A DNA stretch of 64,000 nt from Chondrocystis sp. NIES-4102 (GTDB taxonomy: Bacteria > Cyanobacteriota > Cyanobacteriia > Cyanobacteriales > Xenococcaceae): NCBI GenBank assembly GCA_002368355.1, contig AP018281.1, forward strand, positions 3,782,001 through 3,846,000, in the 5' to 3' direction. This document shows positions 37,173 through 46,888 of the stretch, in pieces. Under the pieces are notes generated by a model, which worked only from the letters and a program-made list of their open reading frames with translations, made no database searches and had not been told where the DNA came from. Position 1 is the first letter of the stretch, and every line of letters begins with the position of its first letter. Made by a program: the position numbers and the translations under genes.

Positions 37173-37701
37173 GAAGCCTGTATTTTAGAAGTTCAAAAAA
37201 TGATTATAGATAGTTTCACCAAATGTGCCTTTGGGAATCTTAAACTAGATTAAAAATCAAGATGTCGATTTAAACACCTGAGTAATTAAGATAAGATTAC
37301 TGTCCAGGCGTCAGGTAAAAAATGCGTACTTATGTTTTTAGTTTATCTGCACAATGGCAAATAATGATCAAGAAATGTTGTTACAGTTTAAGTCCATAGT
37401 GAGGTCAAGACACCCCTAGATTTAATCCTTAGCTTGCACTTGACCGCTTAAGAGCAATCAAATTTCAAAATGAGTAATCTTTTCCCCTCTTTAAAAAATG
37501 TAACATAGCTTTAAGCTATGATGATCCTGTTTAATACTCTATTATAGGTCATAATTATGTCTGGCTAACGCCCTAATCTTCAAAAAGCCAGAATAACAGC
37601 CTTAAGAAAGAATAAATTTTTTCGCCTTTTAAGTAACAATTAATTAAAAATCGCTAAGTTAAAATAACTTAATCTTAGTTACCCTCATTTAATTTTTTCT
37701 C
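37173..37701. other. Divergent intergenic region petB/ctpA
   Basis: 529 bases holding both promoters. Seen here: a perfect 17-bp palindrome at 37504-37520, and CTGGCT (37561-37566) with AGCCAG (37586-37591), a possible hairpin in the ctpA leader. No coding region is supported. Confidence 0.6.
37504..37520. promoter_or_regulatory. Perfect palindrome upstream of ctpA
   Basis: CATAGCTT-T-AAGCTATG, eight-base arms around one base, located about 180 bp upstream of ctpA and 330 bp upstream of petB. The symmetric form could be an operator, but no known regulator is recognised. Confidence 0.3.
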
Positions 37702-38946
37702 ATGTTCAAAAAAATAGTTTCCTTGACTCTGTTGATATGCTTGTGGGTTGTATCCTGTCTTGGTTTATACGTAACAGAAGCAAATGCCTTTACCGAAGAT
37801 CAAAAGCTGTTACTGCAATCTTGGCGCATTGTTAACCAGTCCTATTTAGATGAAACGTACAATCATCAAAATTGGTGGAAACTAAGGGAAGAATATATTA
37901 AAAAGCCTCTACGCGATCGCCAGGAAACCTATACGGCTATAGAGGAAATGTTGGCAAGTTTGGGAGATCCTTTTACTCGGCTTTTAAGACCTGAACAATA
38001 TCATAGTTTACAGGTGAATACTTCAGGGGAACTTTCGGGAGTGGGTTTACAGATCAATGTAAATCCCGAAACTCAATTAATTGAGGTGATTTCTCCTTTG
38101 GCAGGTTCTCCAGCAGAGGCTGCTGGGATTAAACCGAAAGATTCTATTTTAGAAATTGACGGCGTTGATACTAGAACTATCACCCTAGATGAAGCAGCAG
38201 CAAAAATGCGCGGGACTATAGGTACAAATGTGTTACTTTTGGTTCAATCAGGTCAAGACAAAAATGCTCAACCTCGGACAGTTAAGGTAGTTCGCGATCG
38301 CATTTCTCTTAACCCTGTATATATTGCTTTAGATACAAGTACTGAAAAAAAGATTGGCTATGTTCGTCTGACTCAATTTAGTGCTAATGCTGCTAAAGAA
38401 ATTGCCCACGGCGTGAGTAAATTAGAGCAACAAGGAGCAGAAGCCTATATTTTAGACCTACGCAACAACCCTGGAGGATTACTACAAGCTGGAATAGAAA
38501 TTGCTCGGATGTGGCTTGATAATAGCACAATTGTTTATACGGTTAATCGCCAAGGTGCTTTAGGTAGTTTTGACTCTAATAGTGAAACCTTAACGGATGC
38601 GCCTTTAGTTGTTCTGGTAAATCAGGGTACAGCCAGTGCTAGTGAAATTTTGGCTGGGGCGTTGCAAGATAATCAGCGAGCTTTATTAGTTGGAGAAAAA
38701 ACTTTCGGTAAAGGATTGATTCAATCTTTATTTGAATTACCTGATGGAGCAGGATTAGCGGTTACAGTGGCTAAATATGAAACTCCTAATCATAGAGATA
38801 TTAACAAGTTAGGAATTGTGCCTGATAATGTGGTATCTCAAGAACCAATTACCTACGCCCAAATTGCTACACAAGCAGATCAACAGTACCAAGAGGCTTT
38901 AAAATTGTTAACCACTAAGAAAAATGTTGTGGCTAATGCAGCATAA
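37702..38946 (+). CDS. ctpA: Carboxyl-terminal processing protease (D1 maturation)
   Basis: A 414-residue S41 peptidase. An N-terminal signal peptide (LICLWVVSCLGLYVTEANA) sends it to the lumen or periplasm. A PDZ domain is at about 100-180 (SGVGLQINVNPETQLIEVIS). The catalytic Ser312 lies in GTASASEILAGAL and the catalytic Lys337 in GEKTFGKG, separated by the canonical 25 residues. CtpA cleaves the C-terminal extension of the photosystem II D1 precursor. Its position divergent from petB is a recurring cyanobacterial arrangement. One of several Ctp paralogues is likely in this genome; the CtpA assignment rests on length, motif and location. Confidence 0.93.
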   Translation: MFKKIVSLTLLICLWVVSCLGLYVTEANAFTEDQKLLLQSWRIVNQSYLDETYNHQNWWKLREEYIKKPLRDRQETYTAIEEMLASLGDPFTRLLRPEQYHSLQVNTSGELSGVGLQINVNPETQLIEVISPLAGSPAEAAGIKPKDSILEIDGVDTRTITLDEAAAKMRGTIGTNVLLLVQSGQDKNAQPRTVKVVRDRISLNPVYIALDTSTEKKIGYVRLTQFSANAAKEIAHGVSKLEQQGAEAYILDLRNNPGGLLQAGIEIARMWLDNSTIVYTVNRQGALGSFDSNSETLTDAPLVVLVNQGTASASEILAGALQDNQRALLVGEKTFGKGLIQSLFELPDGAGLAVTVAKYETPNHRDINKLGIVPDNVVSQEPITYAQIATQADQQYQEALKLLTTKKNVVANAA

Positions 38947-39081
38947 ACTGTAATTTTGTTATTGTGTAAGTTTGCTTGTACTAAGATTGCTTGGGCAAAA
39001 AAGCTTTTATTTGTGGGCTTTAACTATGAGATAATCCTGTATATATCAAGCAAAATTTTCTGCAATATTTATCTAAGAAAG

Positions 39082-39459
39082 ATGTTTAATTTTACAGGGA
39101 CGAGACCTAGTAATTTAGGGGTAAAGGATGGCAAGTTAGCAGCTTGTCCTGGTAGTCCTAACTGTGTTAATAGTCAGAGTAATGATGCTCAAGCCTCAAT
39201 TTCGCCATTACCTAATGTATCTATTGCCGAAATTAAAAAAGTAGTAGAAAGCATGGAACGTACGACTATAGTTGAGGAGACTGATAATTATCTCTACGCG
39301 GAATTTAAAAGTAAATTGATGGGTTATGTAGATGATGTAGAATTTTATCGAGATCCCCAGGCAAATGTAGTTCAGGTGCGTTCTGCTTCTAGATTAGGGC
39401 AGTCGGATTTAGGGGTTAATCGTAAAAGAATTGAAGAAATTAGAAGTAAACTTGCATAA
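39082..39459 (+). CDS. DUF1499 family protein
   Basis: A 125-residue protein of the DUF1499 family: GVKDGKLAACPGSPNCVNSQ, then YLYAEFKSKLMGYVDDVEFY and the C-terminal VRSASRLGQSDLGVNRKRIEEIR. The family is widespread in cyanobacteria and plastids and has no assigned function. The ATG at 39082 is preferred; an upstream in-frame TTG at 38956 gives 42 extra residues without similarity to the family. It follows ctpA by about 135 bp on the same strand. Confidence 0.85.
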   Translation: MFNFTGTRPSNLGVKDGKLAACPGSPNCVNSQSNDAQASISPLPNVSIAEIKKVVESMERTTIVEETDNYLYAEFKSKLMGYVDDVEFYRDPQANVVQVRSASRLGQSDLGVNRKRIEEIRSKLA

Positions 39460-39626
39460 CTTGAGGTTAAAGAGGGAAAATAAACCATCAAGGGTTGTTA
39501 ACTGTTAAGTATTGCTCCTAAATAAGCCACAAATAAATAGTTTTGAGAAATTACGTTTTTCCTGTCTGTATAAGTTTAGGGAGAATATCTATAAATTGTT
39601 TTTGTTAAAGATTAATTATTTACCGT

Positions 39627-40460
39627 ATGCCTACCACAGCTTCCAGTAATAAATCTCCTCAAGCTGCAATAATTACCAAAAAACTTCAGGCAGGGGAAAG
39701 TATAGCTCATGCTGATTATAGCAAGCAAGATTTATATGCGATCGCCCTTGAGCAAGCCAACTTAGAGGGAATTAATTTTTCCCAAACCATATTAACCAAT
39801 GCTGATTTAGTGGGGGCAAATCTAAAAGGGGCAAATCTAAAAGGAGCAGATTTAAGAGGGGCAAATCTAAGAGGAGCAGATCTAACGGGGGCGGATTTAA
39901 CCGCAGCTTATTTAAGTCGTGCAGATATACGTCAAGCAAATCTCAGTAACGCTATTGTCCTAGATACAAAATTTCAGGTAACTATTTACGACAACGAAAC
40001 AATTTTTCCCGTAGGCTTTAATTATAAAAGTTCTGGGGCTGTGGGCCCTGGTGCTAATCTCAATGGAGCATATCTAAATACAGCTAACTTGCGTGGCGTA
40101 GACTTAACAGGAGCAAAAATGCTGGGTGCTTACTTAAGTGGAGCAGATCTAACAGGAGCAATTTTAGATGACGTTTCCTTGAGTGGAGCAAACCTACAAA
40201 AAGCAATTATGACAGGCGCAAGTTTAAGGGATGCTCGTTTAAGTAGTGCCGAATTAAAAGGAGTAGATTTAAGGGGTGCGGACTTGACTGGGGCAAATCT
40301 GGATAATCTACAGAATATTGCAGGGGCAGATTTTAGTATGGTTATAGGTTTAAGCCATGAAGCAAGAGCAGCTATTCTAAGTTTTCCTGCACCAGATCTG
40401 ACCACTTGGAATGCCTATACTCGCTGCCATACACAAAAAAGTTTAGAATCTGACAATTAG
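39627..40460 (+). CDS. Pentapeptide repeat protein
   Basis: A 277-residue protein whose middle and end consist of A(D/N)LxG(A) pentapeptides (for example ADLVGANLKGANLKGADLRG), forming a right-handed quadrilateral beta helix. Two repeat blocks, about residues 45-125 and 145-240, are separated by a short non-repeat insert (VTIYDNETIFPVGFNYKSSG). A short N-terminal helix and no signal peptide imply a cytosolic location. Function of such proteins in cyanobacteria is mostly unknown. The stop overlaps by four bases that of the convergent membrane gene. Confidence 0.9.
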   Translation: MPTTASSNKSPQAAIITKKLQAGESIAHADYSKQDLYAIALEQANLEGINFSQTILTNADLVGANLKGANLKGADLRGANLRGADLTGADLTAAYLSRADIRQANLSNAIVLDTKFQVTIYDNETIFPVGFNYKSSGAVGPGANLNGAYLNTANLRGVDLTGAKMLGAYLSGADLTGAILDDVSLSGANLQKAIMTGASLRDARLSSAELKGVDLRGADLTGANLDNLQNIAGADFSMVIGLSHEARAAILSFPAPDLTTWNAYTRCHTQKSLESDN

Positions 40461-41155
40461 CGATCGCGACGCTTAATTCTTCTACGGCGAGTTGCATCTA
40501 CTCTTTGAGGTATCATACCTCCGAGTTGACGGCTAACCTCTAGAAAAACATCTCTTTGAAGATAGGGATATTGCCCTACCCAGAGATTTAATCGAGGAAG
40601 ATAAGCATCAGAAATCTTATTAATTCTTCCTAAGTCAGCTTCATTAGATAAAAGTAATAACTCAGCCGTTTGACCTGGTTTTATACCCTTATAAATCCGT
40701 TGCAGGGGGGCTTGAACTTGCACCTCAAAACCCGTCTCATCCCCCAGCACTAAGTTAATCCAACGTTCGCGATTTTCAATAATCACTAATTCCCCGCGTT
40801 GATTAACTGTTTGCTCCTCACCAATCAATTCCTCAGTTAGAAATACTTCTAATACCTTTCCGCGCCAAAAACCTGCATATTTAAAACGACGGTTAGCAGA
40901 ATTACGCAAACTAGCTTGATATACAGGATACCATAACCAATAGAGGGCAGAAATTCCACCCAGCAGCAAAATTAAAGCCTCTCCCTGATCGCCAAAGAGA
41001 ACATCTAAAATGACAATTACTATCACCGCGACTACCGAAACTAATAATCGATTTAATAAATCCGACCATTTACCCCAGTAGTAGTTATATTGTTGTCCTG
41101 TAGCGATCAGAGGAATTAATTGCTCTAGTTTTTCTCTGGTTAAAGGTTTAAGCAT
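40457..41155 (-). CDS. Conserved cyanobacterial membrane protein
   Basis: A 232-residue protein with two adjacent membrane helices (LLVSVVAVIVIVILDVLFG and ALILLLGGISALYWLWYP), then a soluble domain with the motif RGELVIIENRERWINLVLGD and a basic tail (RRRRIKRRDR). I recall relatives throughout cyanobacteria, sometimes labelled phosphate ABC transporter permease; nothing in this sequence supports a permease function, so I leave the role open. Convergent with the pentapeptide repeat gene. Confidence 0.75.
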   Translation of the reverse strand: MLKPLTREKLEQLIPLIATGQQYNYYWGKWSDLLNRLLVSVVAVIVIVILDVLFGDQGEALILLLGGISALYWLWYPVYQASLRNSANRRFKYAGFWRGKVLEVFLTEELIGEEQTVNQRGELVIIENRERWINLVLGDETGFEVQVQAPLQRIYKGIKPGQTAELLLLSNEADLGRINKISDAYLPRLNLWVGQYPYLQRDVFLEVSRQLGGMIPQRVDATRRRRIKRRDR

Positions 41156-41203
41156 GAAACTTAATTAATAAGCTGTTACGCATTTAAATTACTGGTTGAG
41201 AAA

Positions 41204-41226
41204 GGAGTCAGGAGTCAGGAGTCAGG
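41204..41226. repeat. Short heptamer repeat GGAGTCA x3
   Basis: Three contiguous GGAGTCA units in the gap between dapB and the membrane protein gene. Same class as the arrays at 2094 and 3368. Confidence 0.8.
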
Positions 41227-41380
41227 AAGAGAGATAAGGGTTTCAACCTGATTTTCTAAAAGAATAGTATGCAATTTAAATACGCTATAAGCTTAGTTGA
41301 TAATTGATAATTACCAATTACTGATAAGTTAGATTGATTAATCTGCTTCATTTTATTTACTGCTCACTGAATCCTCTAGG

Positions 41381-42214
41381 CTACAGTATTTTTTCTAAAC
41401 CATATACCAAAGAAGATAATTCAGTTACCTTACGAATGGCAAGTAAAACGCCAGGCATATAGCAAGAGCGATCGCTGGTATCGTGTCGCAGGGTATAAAG
41501 TTGACCTGGTGCGCCAAACAGTACTTCTTGATGGGCAATTAAGCCAGGTAGACGCACGCTGTGAATGGGAATATTACTCGGTGCTGTTGCTCCCCTTGCG
41601 CCTGTCATAGTTTCTTTTGATTCAACTTTGGGGGGATTAAAGGATTTACCTATTTCTGCTAACATTTGAGCGGTTTTAATTGCTGTACCACTAGGGGCAT
41701 CTGCTTTGCGATCGTGATGTAGCTCAATAATTTCTACGTGTTCAAAATATTGGGATGCAGTTATGGCTGCTTGTTGTAATAAAACAATACCAATGGAAAA
41801 ATTGGGAATAATTAATGTGCCTGTGCTAGCTTTGTCGGCAAAATCGCTCAAATCCTTGAGTTGCTGATCAGTTAAACCTGTAGTGCCAACCACGGGGCGT
41901 ACACCATAAGCGATCGCGCTACGAGTATTTTCATAAACACTATTGGGATGGGTAAAATCTACCATTACCCCTTGAATTTTTTCTTGGGTAGCTAAGACTA
42001 AAACACTTTGTAAATCATTGAGTACAGGAACTTCTAACGCACCAATACCAATGATTTCGCCGATATCTTGACCCAAATAATCAGGGTTAAGATCAACTGC
42101 ACCTACCAACATCATATCTTCGGCTTCGGATACAGCTTTAATAACCTCTCTACCCATTTGACCCAACGCACCATTTACTACTACTGGAATCGGCGATTTA
42201 TCTGTCATTATCAT
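41381..42214 (-). CDS. dapB: 4-hydroxy-tetrahydrodipicolinate reductase
   Basis: A 277-residue DapB, which reduces (hydroxy-)tetrahydrodipicolinate with NAD(P)H in lysine and diaminopimelate synthesis. It has the N-terminal [13 protein letters not shown] Rossmann motif (GxxGxxG), VDFTHPNSV, and the active-site block [16 protein letters not shown] with catalytic His and Lys. Length is typical of cyanobacteria. Start is an ATG at 42214; the third codon is also ATG. Single gene in this context. Confidence 0.96.
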   Translation of the reverse strand: MIMTDKSPIPVVVNGALGQMGREVIKAVSEAEDMMLVGAVDLNPDYLGQDIGEIIGIGALEVPVLNDLQSVLVLATQEKIQGVMVDFTHPNSVYENTRSAIAYGVRPVVGTTGLTDQQLKDLSDFADKASTGTLIIPNFSIGIVLLQQAAITASQYFEHVEIIELHHDRKADAPSGTAIKTAQMLAEIGKSFNPPKVESKETMTGARGATAPSNIPIHSVRLPGLIAHQEVLFGAPGQLYTLRHDTSDRSCYMPGVLLAIRKVTELSSLVYGLEKIL

Positions 42215-42425
42215 TTATTATTTTGTCGTTTATCATTTATCATCTCTGTTTCAAGGTAGGCTGGCAATAGTTCTCGATGAAAAAGTGTTTAATTAACCTC
42301 GACTCCACTTATAGTTATTAACAAAAATCTTTAGTTTCCCAATCTATACTTGGGTAATTAGAATCAAGGCACTTATTCAAAAAAATTAAAATATATTTAA
42401 TGCCAATTTTCCTAACTATATATAT

Positions 42426-42965
42426 ATGTACGACATAGAAAAGCCCAATTATAGAAAATATCCTAAAGTTCCGATAGATAGGCGCATAGGCGCATTCGTC
42501 ATTGATTTTTTGACTGTCTGGTTTATAAGCTCTTTTTTCGCCTCTAATATATTTTTCCAGTGGTTAGTTTTTATACCTGCTTGGTTAATTATGCGTGTAT
42601 TAATCTCTGAGAAAAACTGGGGGCAAAGTTTGGGAAGATGGGCATTTGATATTAAGGTAATTGATCCGCGTTTTAATCGTCTTCCTGATATATTGAGTTT
42701 AAGCAAAAGAGAAATCGTTTTGGCAGTGGGTTCAGCTTTAGCTATTTCTGGGTTACAAATTAATTTTCGCAATGGATTATCAATGCTACTGTTGCTTGCG
42801 CCTCTACTAATTGATTGCTCCCTAGCATTTTTAGATGAAGAAACTAATCTAGCTGGTCATGACCGTTTGGCAAAGACATATTTAGTACAAACAGAACGTG
42901 GTTTCTCTCTAGATTTAAGAATGAAAAAAATATTTGGTCAAATCCAGCGTCGTATGCGAAAATAA
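42426..42965 (+). CDS. RDD family membrane protein
   Basis: A 179-residue integral membrane protein of the RDD family: the eponymous Arg and Asp occur in RRIGAFVIDFLTVWF and a later Asp in NLAGHDRLAKTYLV. Three membrane segments are visible (VIDFLTVWFISSFFAS, WLVFIPAWLIMRVL, LSMLLLLAPLLIDCSLAF). A charged C-terminal tail follows. RDD proteins have no general function. The rpmG-rpsR-RNase cluster starts 65 bp downstream. Confidence 0.87.
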   Translation: MYDIEKPNYRKYPKVPIDRRIGAFVIDFLTVWFISSFFASNIFFQWLVFIPAWLIMRVLISEKNWGQSLGRWAFDIKVIDPRFNRLPDILSLSKREIVLAVGSALAISGLQINFRNGLSMLLLLAPLLIDCSLAFLDEETNLAGHDRLAKTYLVQTERGFSLDLRMKKIFGQIQRRMRK

Positions 42966-43029
42966 TAAATTGCGTGTCGATATTCAAGTAAGTGTATAAA
43001 TAAAGTCTATCTAAAAAAGAGCAAAAATT

Positions 43030-43224
43030 ATGGCAAGCAAGAAAGGGGTACGGATCATCATTACATTAGAATGCACTGAGTGTCGTACAAATAATAACAA
43101 GCGTTCTCCTGGTGTATCAAGATACACTACAAACAAAAACCGTCGCAACACTACAGGCAGAATGGAATTAAAAAAATTCTGTCCTCATTGTAATGTTCAT
43201 ACGATCCACAAAGAAATCAAATAA
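43030..43224 (+). CDS. rpmG: 50S ribosomal protein L33
   Basis: A 64-residue L33 of the zinc-ribbon type: ECTECR and CPHCN supply four cysteines. The [16 protein letters not shown] segment is diagnostic. Part of the large ribosomal subunit. rpsR follows 46 bp downstream, as in other cyanobacteria. Confidence 0.97.
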   Translation: MASKKGVRIIITLECTECRTNNNKRSPGVSRYTTNKNRRNTTGRMELKKFCPHCNVHTIHKEIK

Positions 43225-43269
43225 TATTAAACCGACCGTCAAGTAACTGAAATAATTTAGTAAAAAATC

Positions 43270-43485
43270 ATGGCATATTACCGTAAACGTCTTTCACCTA
43301 TCAAACCTAGCGATCCTATCGACTACAAAGATATCGAATTATTGCGTAAGTTTATTACCGAAAGAGGCAAAATATTACCACGTCGTATTACTGGTTTAAC
43401 CGCTCAACAACAAAGAGATTTAACGGTAGCAGTAAAAAGAGCTAGAGCGATCGCTTTATTACCATTTGTTAATGCAGAAGGGTAG
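43270..43485 (+). CDS. rpsR: 30S ribosomal protein S18
   Basis: A 71-residue S18: [20 protein letters not shown] and the [20 protein letters not shown] signature. Platform protein of the small ribosomal subunit. Co-oriented with rpmG upstream and the RNase gene 84 bp downstream. Confidence 0.98.
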   Translation: MAYYRKRLSPIKPSDPIDYKDIELLRKFITERGKILPRRITGLTAQQQRDLTVAVKRARAIALLPFVNAEG

Positions 43486-43568
43486 AGATTAAGCCATAAA
43501 GTCTTAGGCAGCAACCAGAAAATAGTAAACTAGAAATAATATTGTAAAAAATCTCAAGTACAAAGCTG

Positions 43569-45584
43569 GTGGAACAAGGAAAGCTGATTGAGTTCAGAGT
43601 ACAAGGCGAACGCCGTCTTGCTGTTGTCGAGCGACCAGAAGGAAAAAAAGATTGGCTCGTCATAGATGCTGGGGGACAATCACACAAAATACGCCCCCAA
43701 AGAGTCGAATATACAGTCGAGGACGTTCTCTATCAACCTTCAGAGATCGCCAGCTTTCTAGAATCAGTAGAATCTTATTTAGACCCTAGTAATTTAGAAG
43801 TAGCTTGGGAAATTTTAAGGGAAGAAGAAGGAACAGTAACACCGAAGCAAATGGCAGAATTGTTATTTTCTGATCAAAGTCCAGTGCTTTGTTATGCAGC
43901 CCACTGTCTTCTTAGTCAAGATAAAATTTATTTTAAGCAAAAAGCGGATCACTACGAACCCCGTTCAGCAGTACAAGTTGCTGAGATTAAGCATCAGTTA
44001 GAAGTTCAAGAGCAGAAAAATCAAGAAAAATCAGAATTTATTACTCACATCCGTCAAGCTTTAACAGGAGTAAAAGTAGACTGGAGTGAAAGCGATCGCA
44101 CTCGTTTAGAATCTATAGAAAAATTAGCTCTCCAAAGTGATAATCCTTCTAAAGTTGCGCAAGAAATTTTGCAACAAGTAAATAAAAATTGTGATGCTCA
44201 AGGAGCTTTTCAACTACTGGTAGAGATAGGATGGTGGAGTAGACATGAAAATCTATTTTTACGTCGCAGTTCTTATCCCGTAAATTTCTCGAAAAAGGTG
44301 CTTGATGTGGTACAACCTCGTCTTCAAGGTGATCATATTTCAGACTCTGAAAATCGTTTAGATTTAGTCCATCTCAAAGTTTATACAGTTGACGATGAAA
44401 GTACTACAGAAATAGACGATGGTTTGAGCATTGAATATTTAGACAATGGTAGGATTAAAATTTGGATACATATTGCCGATCCTACACGTTTGGTTGTGCC
44501 TGGTGATGAATTAGATTTAGAAGCTCGCCGTCGTAGTACTAGTCTATATTTACCTACGGGGATGGTCTCTATGTTCCCCACAGAATTAGCCACAGGGCCG
44601 ATGAGTTTAGTACAAGGTCAAATTTGCTGCGCTCTTAGTTTTGGGGTCATTCTAGACCCTACAGGTGGCATAGAGCAATACGAAATTTATTCTAGTTTAA
44701 TCAAACCTACCTATCGCCTGACCTACGATGATGTGGATGAAATATTACAGTTAGGCGTACAAAATGAACCTGAAATTGCCGATTTAGCCCAACAAGCCCA
44801 GTTAAGAAGATCATGGAGAAAGGCACAGGGATCAATTCAAATTAAAATGCCAGAATCGATCATCAAAGTTAAAGATAATGACGAAGTAACCATTGAACTG
44901 GTTGATAGTTCGCCTTCGCGCCAATTGGTAGCAGAAATGATGATCTTAGCAGGTCAGATAGGTGGTCAGTACGGCACAGAACATAACATTCCCCTTCCCT
45001 TTAGAGGTCAGCCTCAACCAGAATTACCATCCGAAGAAGAATTGCTGAAATTACCCGCAGGGCCGACTCGCTTTTGTGCTTTACGTAGTTGTATGCCTCG
45101 TAGTGAAACTAGTATGTCTCCAATTCGTCATGCTAGTCTCGGTTTAAATAGCTATGTGCAGGTAACATCGCCAATTCGTCGTTATACAGACTTACTAGCA
45201 CATTTTCAAATTAAGGCTCATTTAAAAGGAGAACAATTACCTTTTGCCAAAGAAGAACTTCAGGAAATTGTTTATAGTGTAGGTAATTCCGCTTATGAGG
45301 CAACATTAGTAGAACGTCAAACAAATCGTTATTGGGGATTAGAATATCTCAGGCGTAATGCCCACTGTATCTGGAACGTTTTAGTTTTGCGCTGGTTACG
45401 AGAAGACGAAAATTTAGCTTTAATTTTAATTGAAGACTTGGGAATAGAATTACCCCATCGCTTTGAACGTTCAGTTGCTTTAGGAGAACGTTTAGAGATG
45501 TTGGTAACTCGTGCTGATCCTCAACGGGATGAAGTTAGATTCCGAGAAGTTACGGAAGCAGAAATACAAGCGACTTCAAATTAG
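43569..45584 (+). CDS. Ribonuclease II/R family exoribonuclease
   Basis: A 671-residue 3'-5' exoribonuclease. The N-terminal part (EQGKLIEFRVQGERRLAVVE) is the cyanobacterial winged/OB region; the RNB catalytic domain begins around residue 275 with VDDESTTEIDDGLSIEYLDN, containing the cluster of aspartates that bind magnesium, and has SPIRRYTDLLAHFQ near 540. A short C-terminal S1-like region follows. GTG start at 43569, with conserved sequence beginning at once. It is shorter than E. coli RNase R and similar in size to RNase II; both names (rnb, rnr) are used in cyanobacteria. Stops 5 bp before the convergent cytosine deaminase gene. Confidence 0.93.
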   Translation: MEQGKLIEFRVQGERRLAVVERPEGKKDWLVIDAGGQSHKIRPQRVEYTVEDVLYQPSEIASFLESVESYLDPSNLEVAWEILREEEGTVTPKQMAELLFSDQSPVLCYAAHCLLSQDKIYFKQKADHYEPRSAVQVAEIKHQLEVQEQKNQEKSEFITHIRQALTGVKVDWSESDRTRLESIEKLALQSDNPSKVAQEILQQVNKNCDAQGAFQLLVEIGWWSRHENLFLRRSSYPVNFSKKVLDVVQPRLQGDHISDSENRLDLVHLKVYTVDDESTTEIDDGLSIEYLDNGRIKIWIHIADPTRLVVPGDELDLEARRRSTSLYLPTGMVSMFPTELATGPMSLVQGQICCALSFGVILDPTGGIEQYEIYSSLIKPTYRLTYDDVDEILQLGVQNEPEIADLAQQAQLRRSWRKAQGSIQIKMPESIIKVKDNDEVTIELVDSSPSRQLVAEMMILAGQIGGQYGTEHNIPLPFRGQPQPELPSEEELLKLPAGPTRFCALRSCMPRSETSMSPIRHASLGLNSYVQVTSPIRRYTDLLAHFQIKAHLKGEQLPFAKEELQEIVYSVGNSAYEATLVERQTNRYWGLEYLRRNAHCIWNVLVLRWLREDENLALILIEDLGIELPHRFERSVALGERLEMLVTRADPQRDEVRFREVTEAEIQATSN

Positions 45585-45589
45585 CTGTT

Positions 45590-46888
45590 TTAGTAAATTA
45601 AATCGTCCAGTTCACTGTAATCAGGTAATTGAGGATTTATTTGTTTACCTTGACGTAAGATAATTCGCTCATGTTGCGATCGCGATAGCAGTTCACTAAA
45701 GTGACGGGCGGGAAAGATAATTAGATTAGCATCTGCCCCTGAAACTATTCTACCCATCCCAGTTAAACCCATCAAATTAGCTGGAATACTGGTTATACTA
45801 CTAATCCAGTTACCATAGGGGGTATCTAAATGGGCAATTCTGACAGCTTGCTCGAATACTTCTAAAACATCGTGATCACCAAAGCCATAAAAAGGATCGC
45901 GACAATTATCACTAGCAAAAGCTACAGGTATATCATGCTGTTGTAATTCTTTTACTTTAGTAACTCCTCGCCAAAAAGGAGTAGTCCCTACTTGTCGATC
46001 CTGTAAATAGAGGTTACACATCGGTAAACTGACAATAGCAATATTAGCTTGTTTAATCAATTCCAAAGTTTGATTGAGAACTGGGGCTGGTTGCACTGCT
46101 AGGCTACAGCAATGTCCACAGATGATTTGTCCCTCAAAATTGTGACCAATAGCAGCTTGCGCAATTGCTAAAAGACATTGAGAATCAGGATCTCCATTTT
46201 CGTCAGCGTGTAAATCTAAATCAAGATTTCTGTCTTTAGCTAGGGTAAATAGATTATCTAACTGTGTGTCTAAATCTGGATTTTGCCAGGCAACTCCACC
46301 CAAAATACCGCCAATTCCAGCGATTTTATCAGCTAAAGCTATTCCAGCAGATGTTTGATAGTAGTCCAAACTTACTAAACTAGCTGCTTGTAAAGTAATT
46401 TTATCCTCCCAGGCTGATCTCAAACTTTGGAAAACTTCCAAACTAATATCTGCTTGATCGCCAGTTGCATCAATATGGGTTCGGATGGCTTGAGTACCAT
46501 GAGCGTAACTGCATTTAAGTCCAAATTCTAAACGACGATAAATATCTTCACTTTGCCAATATTTTTGCCCATCTGCCCTGGCTGTAGTTAATGCCATATC
46601 AAAAGTTCCCTCAAGATTTGGCGATCGCTCGCAAATATGTCCCTTATCTAAATGGGTATGTATATCTAGGAAGCAGGGAAAAATTATCTGACGTTTTAAA
46701 TCTAAACGGGGAAGTTGATCTTGTTTTGATTTTTTAGTGGCAATAACTTCCTCGATTTTGCCCTGACTAATTTTTAGATTAACTAAAGATAAACCTTCTC
46801 TTGTTTGCTCATCAGAATCATTGTTATCAATTAAACAATTGGGTACATGAGCATTTTCTAACCAATAGGATTTTTCTGAGAATATCAT
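45590..46888 (-). CDS. codA: Cytosine deaminase (amidohydrolase family)
   Basis: A 432-residue metal-dependent amidohydrolase. FLDIHTHLDKGH gives the HxH metal ligands, RTHIDATG and LHADENGDP follow, GHCCSLA holds a metal-binding histidine and ASDNCRDPF the catalytic aspartate; this set matches cytosine deaminase of the CodA type, which converts cytosine to uracil. Related substrates cannot be excluded. Its ATG directly abuts the stop of rsmI, so the two are co-transcribed and probably translationally coupled. Confidence 0.85.
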   Translation of the reverse strand: MIFSEKSYWLENAHVPNCLIDNNDSDEQTREGLSLVNLKISQGKIEEVIATKKSKQDQLPRLDLKRQIIFPCFLDIHTHLDKGHICERSPNLEGTFDMALTTARADGQKYWQSEDIYRRLEFGLKCSYAHGTQAIRTHIDATGDQADISLEVFQSLRSAWEDKITLQAASLVSLDYYQTSAGIALADKIAGIGGILGGVAWQNPDLDTQLDNLFTLAKDRNLDLDLHADENGDPDSQCLLAIAQAAIGHNFEGQIICGHCCSLAVQPAPVLNQTLELIKQANIAIVSLPMCNLYLQDRQVGTTPFWRGVTKVKELQQHDIPVAFASDNCRDPFYGFGDHDVLEVFEQAVRIAHLDTPYGNWISSITSIPANLMGLTGMGRIVSGADANLIIFPARHFSELLSRSQHERIILRQGKQINPQLPDYSELDDLIY

